Assembly (NCBI GenBank): GCA_028140145.1
Contig: JAOIOC010000003.1
Coordinates: 1 to 64,000, forward strand
Direction of reading: 5' to 3'
From: SAR86 cluster bacterium
GTDB taxonomy: Bacteria > Pseudomonadota > Gammaproteobacteria > Magnimaribacterales > AG-339-G14
DNA length: 64,000 nucleotides
Within the stretch, counting starts at the first letter, position 1. Each line of letters opens with the position of its first letter. Both the position numbers and the translations under genes were made by a program. Under the pieces are notes generated by a model that saw only the letters and a program-made list of their open reading frames with translations, had not been told where the DNA came from and searched no databases. This document shows positions 1 to 8,197 of this stretch, in pieces.

Positions 1-98
1 GGCCTCAGCCAATTTTCTCCTAAGATCCAAGGCAGGATAGTGAATGCGGCGAAAGGAATAAACCCTAGATATCCCAAAATAATTTTTGTTTTTAACAT
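1..98 (-). CDS. N-terminus of a DUF3429-like membrane protein, truncated by window edge
   Basis: Hand translation MLKTKIILGYLGFIPFAAFTILPWILGENWLR; hydrophobic LGYLGFIPFAAF motif resembles DUF3429. Confidence 0.5.
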   Translation of the reverse strand, partial: MLKTKIILGYLGFIPFAAFTILPWILGENWLR

Positions 99-192
99 AT
101 TTGCGTTTTGAAAAGTTTAATCTTAATACTCAATTCTTGAATAAAAATGCTTTTTCCCATGCTAATCTTATCTTTGTTATAGGAGATACAAC

Positions 193-933
193 ATGAAAAA
201 AATAATACTATTTGTGACATTAATTGGATTACCAATTAGTCTTTTTGCACAGGAAGTGCCAGATCCGCTAACGGCAGGATATAGCCAATGTAAATTCTTA
301 CCTGGAAAAGGTATGGAATCTCTTGAAGAATATGTAGAGCTTTTTAATGAGGAGTTAGATAAAGCAGGGATTGAAATGGGTTCAGCAATGTTGATGCCGT
401 TTTTTAAAACTAATATTTCTGAATACGATGTTTTGTGGGTAAACACTTGGCAAGATAATGCACAAGCAGGTAAAGCAATGGATTGGTGGCTTTCAGATGC
501 CGGCGAAAAATCCAGAGACGCTTGGCCAATGTTTTGCGATACTCAGATTTTGACTTATCAATGGTGGATGGAAGCGGTTACCGATCGTGATGATTTCGAA
601 GGTCAAAATTTCAGTGCTTCTTATTACACTTGTAATTTAAGAGATGGAAAAAATCTTAGTGACGCCTACCTAGCATCTAATGCAGAACTTAAATTAGCTC
701 ATTCAAAAGGTTCTAAATCTAGCTCTGTTCTTATCAGGCCAGCTTCAGGGACAAATGCAGCTGAATTTCCATTTGATTTTGTAAGACTGTTCACAAATCC
801 TTCATTTACAAATTGGGGTGAAGCTGTAGACGGTTGGTACGATAATGTTAGAGGCTCAGCAGAAAGTAACAAAGTAAGAGATACCTACGATTGCAATGGG
901 TCGACTTTATTTACTGGAAGGATAGTTCGTTAG
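193..933 (+). CDS. Secreted protein of unknown function with two internal repeats
   Basis: Signal peptide MKKIILFVTLIGLPISLFA; RBS aggaga; internal repeat (YSQCKFLPGKG / YYTCNLRDGKN). Confidence 0.85.
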   Translation: MKKIILFVTLIGLPISLFAQEVPDPLTAGYSQCKFLPGKGMESLEEYVELFNEELDKAGIEMGSAMLMPFFKTNISEYDVLWVNTWQDNAQAGKAMDWWLSDAGEKSRDAWPMFCDTQILTYQWWMEAVTDRDDFEGQNFSASYYTCNLRDGKNLSDAYLASNAELKLAHSKGSKSSSVLIRPASGTNAAEFPFDFVRLFTNPSFTNWGEAVDGWYDNVRGSAESNKVRDTYDCNGSTLFTGRIVR

Positions 934-945
934 CTGTTTGAGGAT

Positions 946-977
946 AAAAAAGGAAGGCTAATGCCTTCCTTTTTTTT
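946..977. terminator. Bidirectional intrinsic terminator between convergent genes
   Basis: aaaaaGGAAGGC taat GCCTTCCtttttttt hairpin with A and T tracts on both sides. Confidence 0.85.
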
Positions 978-983
978 CCAACT

Positions 984-1685
984 TTAATATTGAATTAAAG
1001 TGTATCCAGCATCGACTGTGATAATTTCTCTAATTGATTCTACTTCTCTAGCAAATCTCTTAAAGTTATCACTTGCTTGACTTACGCTCAAAGCTTCAGT
1101 CATTTCAGCCATTGACGATCCAAAAATATAAGCAAAGTGAGTCATTCCATCGACTCCTCCTGCCATAATTCTATTCACGCCGTAGCTTCCAGAAGCTAAG
1201 CCGTCTTCTGTTTGTGCTTCCATCATCTTCTTGTAGGCTGCAGCATACTTAGCTTCATCGGTCACCTTCATTTGCCAAAGCATGTAAACATTTGCTTCAG
1301 GTGCAGTTCCTCCGGCATAGATTGGAGTGGACAAAGCCTGATATTCTTGACTAATAACTCCAACTCCATCGGCAAGAAATTTTTGAGCTGCTGCACAAGT
1401 TTGAAATGTTTGGCGCACATTATCCATGCCTTTTCCATTTTGATAATTAAAAGTGAGAATGTGCGAGGCTCCGTTATCACCATTAAAATGAGGCTCGAAC
1501 AAAGTAACTCGAGCTGGCATTTCTTTGGCGCAGTCGGAGGCCATGAATGTTTGTAAAGATTCCACCACGGCAGCAGGATTAGAAGTTGAAAATCCATAAT
1601 GCGCTGTCATCGGTGGAGAATCATGACCATCCGCAAAAAGATTGACTGCAGTGATACTCATCATAAGTAGTAAAAAATTTTTCAT
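984..1685 (-). CDS. Secreted protein of unknown function, related repeat family
   Basis: Signal peptide MKNFLLLMMSITAVNLFADG; similar length and two-lobe layout to neighbours. Confidence 0.8.
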   Translation of the reverse strand: MKNFLLLMMSITAVNLFADGHDSPPMTAHYGFSTSNPAAVVESLQTFMASDCAKEMPARVTLFEPHFNGDNGASHILTFNYQNGKGMDNVRQTFQTCAAAQKFLADGVGVISQEYQALSTPIYAGGTAPEANVYMLWQMKVTDEAKYAAAYKKMMEAQTEDGLASGSYGVNRIMAGGVDGMTHFAYIFGSSMAEMTEALSVSQASDNFKRFAREVESIREIITVDAGYTLIQY

Positions 1686-1688
1686 ATT

Positions 1689-2387
1689 TTACTCAGCCGT
1701 GTAAAGAATTTCGCATTCTTCAATAGAGTCTCTTTCAAAAGAATCAACCAAAGATTGCATAGCCACAAAAGCTTGACTCCAAGATGCCCCGGCATAACCT
1801 TTATCAAACATAGCTCCCATTGATTTACCATCTTTTGCAAATCCTCTGACCATTAAGGTGTTACCTTCAGGACCACCGCCAATAGGCGCAAAAACAGCTA
1901 ATTGGAAATCTTCACCTGCAGCCTTCATAGCAGCCTCAAGAACTTCTGTAGACTGTAAAAAAGCCACAACGTTTTCAGGTTTAATAGACACCCTGGTAAC
2001 TCTTTCAAATCCTGGCGTTAACTCGAAAGGAGTTAAGGTTTTCCAGAAAGATGTATACTTTATTTTTCTCATGTTTTTTAGAGCTGTTGGAGCAGCATAA
2101 GGATTATAAGTAGTGGCATTGGCCATCATATCTTCTAGCGAAGCAAATCCATTCCAAATAAACATTTCACCAGGATAATCATGACCGGAAACAGTCATGC
2201 AATATCCACTTACATCTCCACCACCTGCTGCTAAGAACTGAGGATTTTCCTTCAAATAATCGATATATTCGTAAGGATCTTCAGCTTTTACATGAAAAGT
2301 AGTAAACCCACCTTCTGGAGGTCCTTCCTGAGACCATAAGGTACTAGTAGCAAATATAGCTACTAAAATATTCAATAAAATTTTCAT
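1689..2387 (-). CDS. Secreted protein, tandem paralog A
   Basis: Start trimmed from ORF track to MKILLNILVAIFATSTLWSQ (signal peptide, RBS taggaga); shares EYIDYLKEN, GEMFxWNGFxS, SFWK, ILYTAE with the next ORF. Confidence 0.85.
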   Translation of the reverse strand: MKILLNILVAIFATSTLWSQEGPPEGGFTTFHVKAEDPYEYIDYLKENPQFLAAGGGDVSGYCMTVSGHDYPGEMFIWNGFASLEDMMANATTYNPYAAPTALKNMRKIKYTSFWKTLTPFELTPGFERVTRVSIKPENVVAFLQSTEVLEAAMKAAGEDFQLAVFAPIGGGPEGNTLMVRGFAKDGKSMGAMFDKGYAGASWSQAFVAMQSLVDSFERDSIEECEILYTAE

Positions 2388-2401
2388 AATTTCTCCTAAA
2401 A

Positions 2402-3097
2402 TTATTCGGCAGTATAAATAACCTGACACGACTCATACGTATCAGTAACTACTTCATCTGCCAGTGAAAGTAGTTTTAAATAAATCGGCATCCAGCTAGT
2501 TCCTTCGTAAGCTTTATCAATAATTGCACCAGCTTCTTCAGAATTAGGATGTGAACCTCTAATATGGAATTCTTGTTCGGAATAACCACCACCAAAAGGT
2601 TGAAAAATTCCAAGATTAAAATCAATCCCATCAGCTTTAATTGCCTTTTCAAAAGCAATTGAAGTAGCTAGGTATTCTGGTAAATTTTCTCTTGCTATCT
2701 TAATTCTATTTAACCTTTCAAAAGAAGAGGGACGAATTGGAAAGTCCTTTAGCGGTTTCCAGAAAGTTGAATACTTAACTTCCCTCAGTTTTTGTAAGGC
2801 TCTAGGCGCAGAAGCAGGATCATAAGAATCTCCTCCTTTCATAGCCTCAGCCATTGAACTAAAACCATTCCAAACAAACATTTCTCCAGTATAACTGTTA
2901 CCTGTTCTTGTGACGCAGACTCCAGCCATATCAGAACCAATTGCTTCAAAGGCTTCAGTATTTTCCTTTAAATAATCTATGTATTCTTGAGGATCGTCAG
3001 CTTGAACATGAAGCGAGGAAAAAGCACCTTCGGGTGCATTCTGGGCAAATGTAAAACTGGATAAGACCAGAATTGCCGTAAGTTGTAAAAATTTCAT
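2402..3097 (-). CDS. Secreted protein, tandem paralog B
   Basis: Signal peptide; colinear similarity to 1689..2387. Confidence 0.88.
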   Translation of the reverse strand: MKFLQLTAILVLSSFTFAQNAPEGAFSSLHVQADDPQEYIDYLKENTEAFEAIGSDMAGVCVTRTGNSYTGEMFVWNGFSSMAEAMKGGDSYDPASAPRALQKLREVKYSTFWKPLKDFPIRPSSFERLNRIKIARENLPEYLATSIAFEKAIKADGIDFNLGIFQPFGGGYSEQEFHIRGSHPNSEEAGAIIDKAYEGTSWMPIYLKLLSLADEVVTDTYESCQVIYTAE

Positions 3098-3177
3098 AAA
3101 TCTCTCCTAAAAAATTTTTTACGGCCCTTAACTATAGTAAAAAATCTATTGTTATGGAATGCTAAAATGAAACTAAT

Positions 3178-3993
3178 ATGAAAACTAACAAATCGTTAAT
3201 TTTTTCAGCAATTTTGATAATTCTTTTTTTACTTAGCTGTCAGAATGAACTTACTGAAAATGAGGATAGAGTAGTTATAGATATCGATACGATGGAAGAC
3301 GTATTTCTTCAAAAAAGCGGGATAAATGTCTATAAAACCTGCACTAAAGGAGAAGATTTTTCTAAAAAAAATCTTGAAGTATTGTTGAGAGGATGGAATG
3401 AGGTGATGGAAGAGTTAAAAAATCCATCGGTTAGGTCATCTTTGTTTCAGAAGAATAGAACGGAAACTCTTATTTGGAGCGAGACATGGAGTGACTCTGA
3501 AACAAGAGATGAATTTAAGTTGATCTGGCAAGAGCTTTATGAGGAGAGGTGGAACTACAGATTTAATAAAGTTTTAGCTTGTGATGAGGAAATTGAAGAA
3601 GTAACTGAAATAGTTTCATCGAAAGAGCCAGATGTAGAGTGGCTAGGTCTTCCGCCTCATTATTCAATGTTCGTGTCTTGCAATTTCAAAGACGATAACG
3701 ATCTTGATTTAGCTTTAGCGATTCTCTCAACTGTAGATAATGCAAATCCTGCAATTTTTTCGAATTCACATCGCTATAACGTAGAAATTACTGATGGCAA
3801 TAGATTAATATTTTTAGGAAATGAAAGATTTGATTTCATTTGGAGTAACTTTTGGTTGAATAAAAAGGAACGGGATGATACTAAAAAAAGGTTGAACGAA
3901 AGTTTTATTTTTGAGAATTTATCACTCTATTTCAATTGTAATGTTGATGAATTTTCATACGAACCCATTAAATCAATAATTCAAGATATTTAA
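3178..3993 (+). CDS. Lipoprotein distantly similar to the upstream secreted family
   Basis: Lipobox LLSC; FVSCNFKDDNDLDLAL and FDFIWSNFW segments resemble YTCNLRDGKN/FDFVRLF of 193..933. Confidence 0.75.
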   Translation: MKTNKSLIFSAILIILFLLSCQNELTENEDRVVIDIDTMEDVFLQKSGINVYKTCTKGEDFSKKNLEVLLRGWNEVMEELKNPSVRSSLFQKNRTETLIWSETWSDSETRDEFKLIWQELYEERWNYRFNKVLACDEEIEEVTEIVSSKEPDVEWLGLPPHYSMFVSCNFKDDNDLDLALAILSTVDNANPAIFSNSHRYNVEITDGNRLIFLGNERFDFIWSNFWLNKKERDDTKKRLNESFIFENLSLYFNCNVDEFSYEPIKSIIQDI

Positions 3994-3994
3994 A

Positions 3995-5044
3995 ATGTTG
4001 GATCATCCAAATCAGCTAACAAAAGAATTTATTTCGAATTTGTTTAATAAAGAAGAATTAGATCTAGATAGTTTTGACTTTGAGCCAGTAGGTTCAGGCC
4101 AGGTAGGAGATTGTTATCGAATCAACCTAAACTGGATTAATGCAAAAGATTCTCCTGCTTCTTTAATTGCCAAATGTCCTGCAGAGGATTCTTCAAGTAG
4201 AGAAACTGCAAGAAATCTTCATTTATATGAAATAGAAGTATCATTCTATAAACACTTATCTGCAAGATGTTCTGCACGAGTACCTGAACCTTACTTTGCA
4301 GATTACGATTCAGAAACAAACGATGGCATCTTACTGCTCGAGGATATGTACCCTGCCAAACAAATTCCTCAAATGGAAGGTTGCACCGCCGATGAGATTG
4401 CGATGGTTTTAAAAGAAGCTGCAGCACTTCACAAAAGTTATTGGAACGATGAAACACTTTTAACTTATCCTTGGCTTACCTATGGCATCAGCGAAGAAAG
4501 AAAAAAATTCGCCGCTGAACTTTTGCCAGCCGTCTATCCTGAGTGGAAGAACAGATACCGTGGAAGAATTTCAAAAGATATTTTTGAGATGGGCGATACT
4601 TTATTAACCAATTACGACAAGTATGCTGATGTTAGAGAAGGACCGATGACATTGGTTCAGGGTGATTTGAGGCTAGATAATCTGCTCTTCACAGATAAAA
4701 ATAACAGAGCAGTCCTTCTAGATTGGCAAACTGCAGCAGTCGGCTTGCCTTTAAACGACGTAGCTTATTGCATATCAACAAGTTTTCGAGAACCTAACGA
4801 AAGAGCTAAGAAGGAGGAGGGTTTAGTCAAGGGTTATTACGATTTACTTGGGGTTAGTGATTGTTATAGTTTTGAACAAGCATGGGATGATTATCGACGT
4901 GCTTCGTTTGTAGGCTTTTTGATGGCTGTATTATCTGCAATGATTGTTGAGAGAACAGACCGCGGCGATGAAATGTTTGCTGTGATGGCAGAAAGATCGG
5001 CCTGGCAAGCTTTGCACTTGAATGCTTTATCATTCTTGGAATAA
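3995..5044 (+). CDS. APH/ecdysteroid-kinase-like phosphotransferase
   Basis: LVQGDLRLDNLLF catalytic loop and LLDWQTAAVGLPLNDVAY metal-binding motif. Confidence 0.88.
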   Translation: MLDHPNQLTKEFISNLFNKEELDLDSFDFEPVGSGQVGDCYRINLNWINAKDSPASLIAKCPAEDSSSRETARNLHLYEIEVSFYKHLSARCSARVPEPYFADYDSETNDGILLLEDMYPAKQIPQMEGCTADEIAMVLKEAAALHKSYWNDETLLTYPWLTYGISEERKKFAAELLPAVYPEWKNRYRGRISKDIFEMGDTLLTNYDKYADVREGPMTLVQGDLRLDNLLFTDKNNRAVLLDWQTAAVGLPLNDVAYCISTSFREPNERAKKEEGLVKGYYDLLGVSDCYSFEQAWDDYRRASFVGFLMAVLSAMIVERTDRGDEMFAVMAERSAWQALHLNALSFLE

Positions 5045-5047
5045 AAG

Positions 5048-6475
5048 ATGTTTGAAAACATAAAATTTACTAATCCTTTTTCCAAATTGCCAAGTAATTT
5101 TTATACGAAGCAAAGTTGGTCTTCATTTGATCAACCTTTTTTGCTTCACTTTAATTATGACTTAGCAAAAAGTTTAGGCATTCAAGACGATCCAGAAGAA
5201 TTAATGCAAATTTTTAACGGAAGCAAAAATTTCATAAAATCCTCTCCCCTAGCAATGGTATACGGGGGCCATCAGTTTGGTAATTGGGTCAATCAGCTTG
5301 GCGACGGCCGGGGAATCCTCTTTGGCCAAATTGATTCGTCTGAAGGACTTGTTGATCTTCATATTAAAGGTGCGGGAAAAACTCCTTATTCAAGGTTTGG
5401 TGATGGTAGAGCTGTTATCCGCTCATCGGTAAGAGAACATTTGTGCGGCGAAGCCATGTTTGGGTTAGGTATTCCAAGCTCAAGATCTTTAATGCTTTTC
5501 GGCAGCAATGAACTTGTGATGCGTGAAGAAACTGAACGTGGAGCAATGATTGTTAGAACTGCTAAGACTCATATCAGATTTGGACACTTTGAATATTTTC
5601 ATCACAATAAAATTGCAGATGGCGTAAAAACATTACTTGATCATGTAATTGACTGCTACTACCCAGATACAAAACAAGATTCTGATAAATACTTATTATT
5701 CTTTGATGCAACAGTGAAAAAAACAGCTCATATGGTTTCAGCTTGGCAAAGTGTTGGATTCAATCATGGAGTTATGAATACCGATAATATGTCCATTCTC
5801 GGTGAGACTTTTGATTACGGTCCGTACGCTTTCATGGAAACTTATAACCCTAACTACATTTGCAACCATACCGATTCACAAGGACGCTATAGCTTTTCAA
5901 ATCAGCCAAGCATTGCGGAATGGAATTGCTATGCTCTTGCCTCCGCTTTGATTGACCTTTTCAGTGAGACTGAGTTAAGAGATATTCTGAATAAATTTAA
6001 TGATTATTTTTACGATTCCTTGATTGAAAAATATCGAAAGAAACTTGGTTTTAAAAGCGCTCTGGATAGCGACTACGATCTTCTTCTTGGGCTGTTTGCG
6101 ATTATGGAAACAGAAAAACTTGACTATACTAATACCTTCAGGGATCTATCTATGATCATCACTTCTTCAGACGATTTAAAATTATCTGGTAACTTTTCCT
6201 CTTGGCTTGCTTCCTATAAAGCTAGATTAGGCAAAGATGAAAACAACATTGAGCAATCATTATTATTGATGAATAAAAATAATCCAAAATATATTCTCAG
6301 AAACTATCTAGCACAATCAGCTATTGAAGATGCAGAGGAAGGAAAATCAGAGAAAATAGATCAATTGGTTAAAGTGTTAAGCAACCCTTTTGATGATCTG
6401 GGCAAGTCGATGGAGAAATATTGTAAGCCTGCTCCAAAGGAACACCAAAACCAGCAGCTTAGTTGCTCGTCTTAG
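5048..6475 (+). CDS. selO: Protein adenylyltransferase SelO (YdiU/UPF0061)
   Basis: MVYGGHQFGNWVNQLGDGRGILFGQ, KGAGKTPYSRFGDGRAVIRSSVRE, C-terminal CSS. Confidence 0.95.
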   Translation: MFENIKFTNPFSKLPSNFYTKQSWSSFDQPFLLHFNYDLAKSLGIQDDPEELMQIFNGSKNFIKSSPLAMVYGGHQFGNWVNQLGDGRGILFGQIDSSEGLVDLHIKGAGKTPYSRFGDGRAVIRSSVREHLCGEAMFGLGIPSSRSLMLFGSNELVMREETERGAMIVRTAKTHIRFGHFEYFHHNKIADGVKTLLDHVIDCYYPDTKQDSDKYLLFFDATVKKTAHMVSAWQSVGFNHGVMNTDNMSILGETFDYGPYAFMETYNPNYICNHTDSQGRYSFSNQPSIAEWNCYALASALIDLFSETELRDILNKFNDYFYDSLIEKYRKKLGFKSALDSDYDLLLGLFAIMETEKLDYTNTFRDLSMIITSSDDLKLSGNFSSWLASYKARLGKDENNIEQSLLLMNKNNPKYILRNYLAQSAIEDAEEGKSEKIDQLVKVLSNPFDDLGKSMEKYCKPAPKEHQNQQLSCSS

Positions 6476-6593
6476 CAGATAGAGAAGAGAAACAAGGCCT
6501 GCAAACACTTTTTAATCCCATCAGACCGTGGCGGTCCTTTTCAAAAAAATGCAGAGGAAGTTTCTTTTTGCAGTTAGCGCAGCGGTTAGTCAC
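6459..6593 (-). CDS. Small putative zinc-ribbon protein (44 aa), GTG start
   Basis: Hand translation MTNRCANCKKKLPLHFFEKDRHGLMGLKSVCRPCFSSLSAKTSN; CxxC...CxxC; overlaps the 3' end of selO antisense. Confidence 0.55.
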   Translation of the reverse strand: MTNRCANCKKKLPLHFFEKDRHGLMGLKSVCRPCFSSLSAKTSN

Positions 6594-6594
6594 G

Positions 6595-6696
6595 CTATAT
6601 GATAACTTGAGATATAAAGTATCCGATAGAGAAACCTGTTGTAAAGAACAACATGATCAATAGGTTTCTGAGTTTTTGAAAGGTTTCGTAATCCAT
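6595..6696 (-). CDS. Small single-TM protein (33 aa)
   Basis: Hand translation MDYETFQKLRNLLIMLFFTTGFSIGYFISQVII; stop is 1 nt from the GTG of the zinc-ribbon ORF. Confidence 0.5.
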   Translation of the reverse strand: MDYETFQKLRNLLIMLFFTTGFSIGYFISQVII

Positions 6697-6713
6697 AATG
6701 TTCTGTTTAAGAT

Positions 6714-6753
6714 TAGACCCTTCAGGTATGTATTGGGAGAACTGAAGGGTCTA
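6714..6753. repeat. 12-bp perfect inverted repeat, 16-nt loop
   Basis: TAGACCCTTCAG ... CTGAAGGGTCTA; no T tract, so not a standard terminator. Confidence 0.8.
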
Positions 6754-6781
6754 GGGGGAAATGTTCTTATAATTAGTTTGA

Positions 6782-6886
6782 TTAAACTAGGCTAAAACTT
6801 GCCAATCCTAGGCTGCCAATGTAAATCAAAAATCCCAAGCAGAAAGCTAATCCTACGCTTCCGGTGAAAACTTGGAAATTAATCAT
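6782..6886 (-). CDS. Small hydrophobic TM protein (34 aa)
   Basis: Hand translation MINFQVFTGSVGLAFCLGFLIYIGSLGLASFSLV; SD caggag 8 nt upstream of ATG. Confidence 0.6.
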   Translation of the reverse strand: MINFQVFTGSVGLAFCLGFLIYIGSLGLASFSLV

Positions 6887-7073
6887 CTTTTATACTCCTG
6901 TTTTTAGTTAATATGTCTTAAATAACAGGAGCATTATATGTAATGGATAATCTCAAAATGATCGAAAAGAGTGCAATTTTGTGAAATGCAGGCAAAATAA
7001 TATTGAATTTATATAGATGTAACTCAAAGTTATTAAAAAAGCTTTTTTTTATGCTTTTTTGGGAATATTAAAT

Positions 7074-8075
7074 ATGAAAAGAATAGAAATAGAAAAACCT
7101 GGCGGGCTAGATAAACTTAAATTTGTAGATGCAGAAAAACCAAAGCCTTTGAGCGATGAGGTTCTTTTGAAAGTTTCGCACAGCAGCCTAAATTATCACG
7201 ACCTTCTTGTCGCTATTGGTTTTATTCCTACTGAAGATAAGAGAGTACCTCTTGGTGATGCTGGCTGTACCGTTGAAGAAATCGGAGAGTCGGTCAATGA
7301 ATGGAAAACCGGAGATCAAGTGATGAGCGTGAGTTTCCCGAGATGGATAGATGGTCCACCAAAATATGAATACTTTAGCTTCATTGGAGATAACGAAGAC
7401 GGTTATGGAAGTGAGTACATGACCATTAAAGCTAATGCATTGACTCCGATTCCTAATGATTGGTCTTTGCAAGAAGCAGCTACATTACCTTGCGCAGGAC
7501 TCACTGCTTGGCGAGCAATAATGGAAGAAGGAAACCTTCAACCAAACGAAACAATTTTGGTCCAAGGGTCAGGCGGTGTTTCCATTTTTGCTCTTCAATT
7601 AGCTAAGGCTCATGGAGCAAATGTAATTGCGACGACCTCTTCTGATGAAAAAGCTGAAAAATTAAAATCCCTAGGCGCTGATGAAGTAGTTAATTACAAA
7701 GAACATCCTCAGTGGGGAAAAGAAGTCTTGAAGTTAACGGCGAATGAAGGGGTAGATCATGTCGTTGAAGTTGCAGGAGGAGATTCTTTTAATGAATCAA
7801 TTCGATGTGCCAAATTAGGCGGCCATATTTCCATCATAGGAATCTTAGACGGCAATACCAGTGAAATACTATTGCCAAGACTTTTCGCTAAGCAACTTCG
7901 AACTTCAGGAATATCCATGGGCAGCCAAAAATCTCAAAGAGATATGGTTGACTTCCTTAATGGGACTGATATCAGGCCAATAATTAGCGATACTTTTAAA
8001 TTAGAGAAGTTAGGAGAAGCGTTTCAATTTCAAATGGATAATAAACATTTTGGCAAAATCTCAATTGAGATTTGA
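7074..8075 (+). CDS. Zinc-type alcohol dehydrogenase / MDR family oxidoreductase
   Basis: GroES-like N-term, ILVQGSGGVSIFALQLAKAHGANVIATTSS Rossmann motif. Confidence 0.9.
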   Translation: MKRIEIEKPGGLDKLKFVDAEKPKPLSDEVLLKVSHSSLNYHDLLVAIGFIPTEDKRVPLGDAGCTVEEIGESVNEWKTGDQVMSVSFPRWIDGPPKYEYFSFIGDNEDGYGSEYMTIKANALTPIPNDWSLQEAATLPCAGLTAWRAIMEEGNLQPNETILVQGSGGVSIFALQLAKAHGANVIATTSSDEKAEKLKSLGADEVVNYKEHPQWGKEVLKLTANEGVDHVVEVAGGDSFNESIRCAKLGGHISIIGILDGNTSEILLPRLFAKQLRTSGISMGSQKSQRDMVDFLNGTDIRPIISDTFKLEKLGEAFQFQMDNKHFGKISIEI

Positions 8076-8107
8076 ATTATTTTCAACCCTAATAATTTAT
8101 TCACTTT

Positions 8108-8124
8108 TGACATTAAATATGTCA
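8108..8124. promoter_or_regulatory. Putative operator TGACATTAAATATGTCA
   Basis: 6-bp arms TGACAT/ATGTCA upstream of the DUF3604 gene; similar half-sites upstream of the TetR gene. Confidence 0.35.
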
Positions 8125-8197
8125 TATTTTTCCTCTCATTCTTGTGCTAATTTATTAGAGAATTAAAGACTATCTGCAAGATTTTTAAGGGGAAAAG

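Noticed and set aside
1212-1556. 114-aa plus-strand ORF
   Set aside because: Antisense to the clear secreted protein gene 984..1685; no RBS or family features.
4137-4457. 106-aa minus-strand ORF
   Set aside because: Antisense to the phosphotransferase; shadow ORF.
6463-6663. 66-aa plus-strand ORF after selO
   Set aside because: Low-complexity translation, overlaps selO end; the opposite strand carries more protein-like micro-ORFs.
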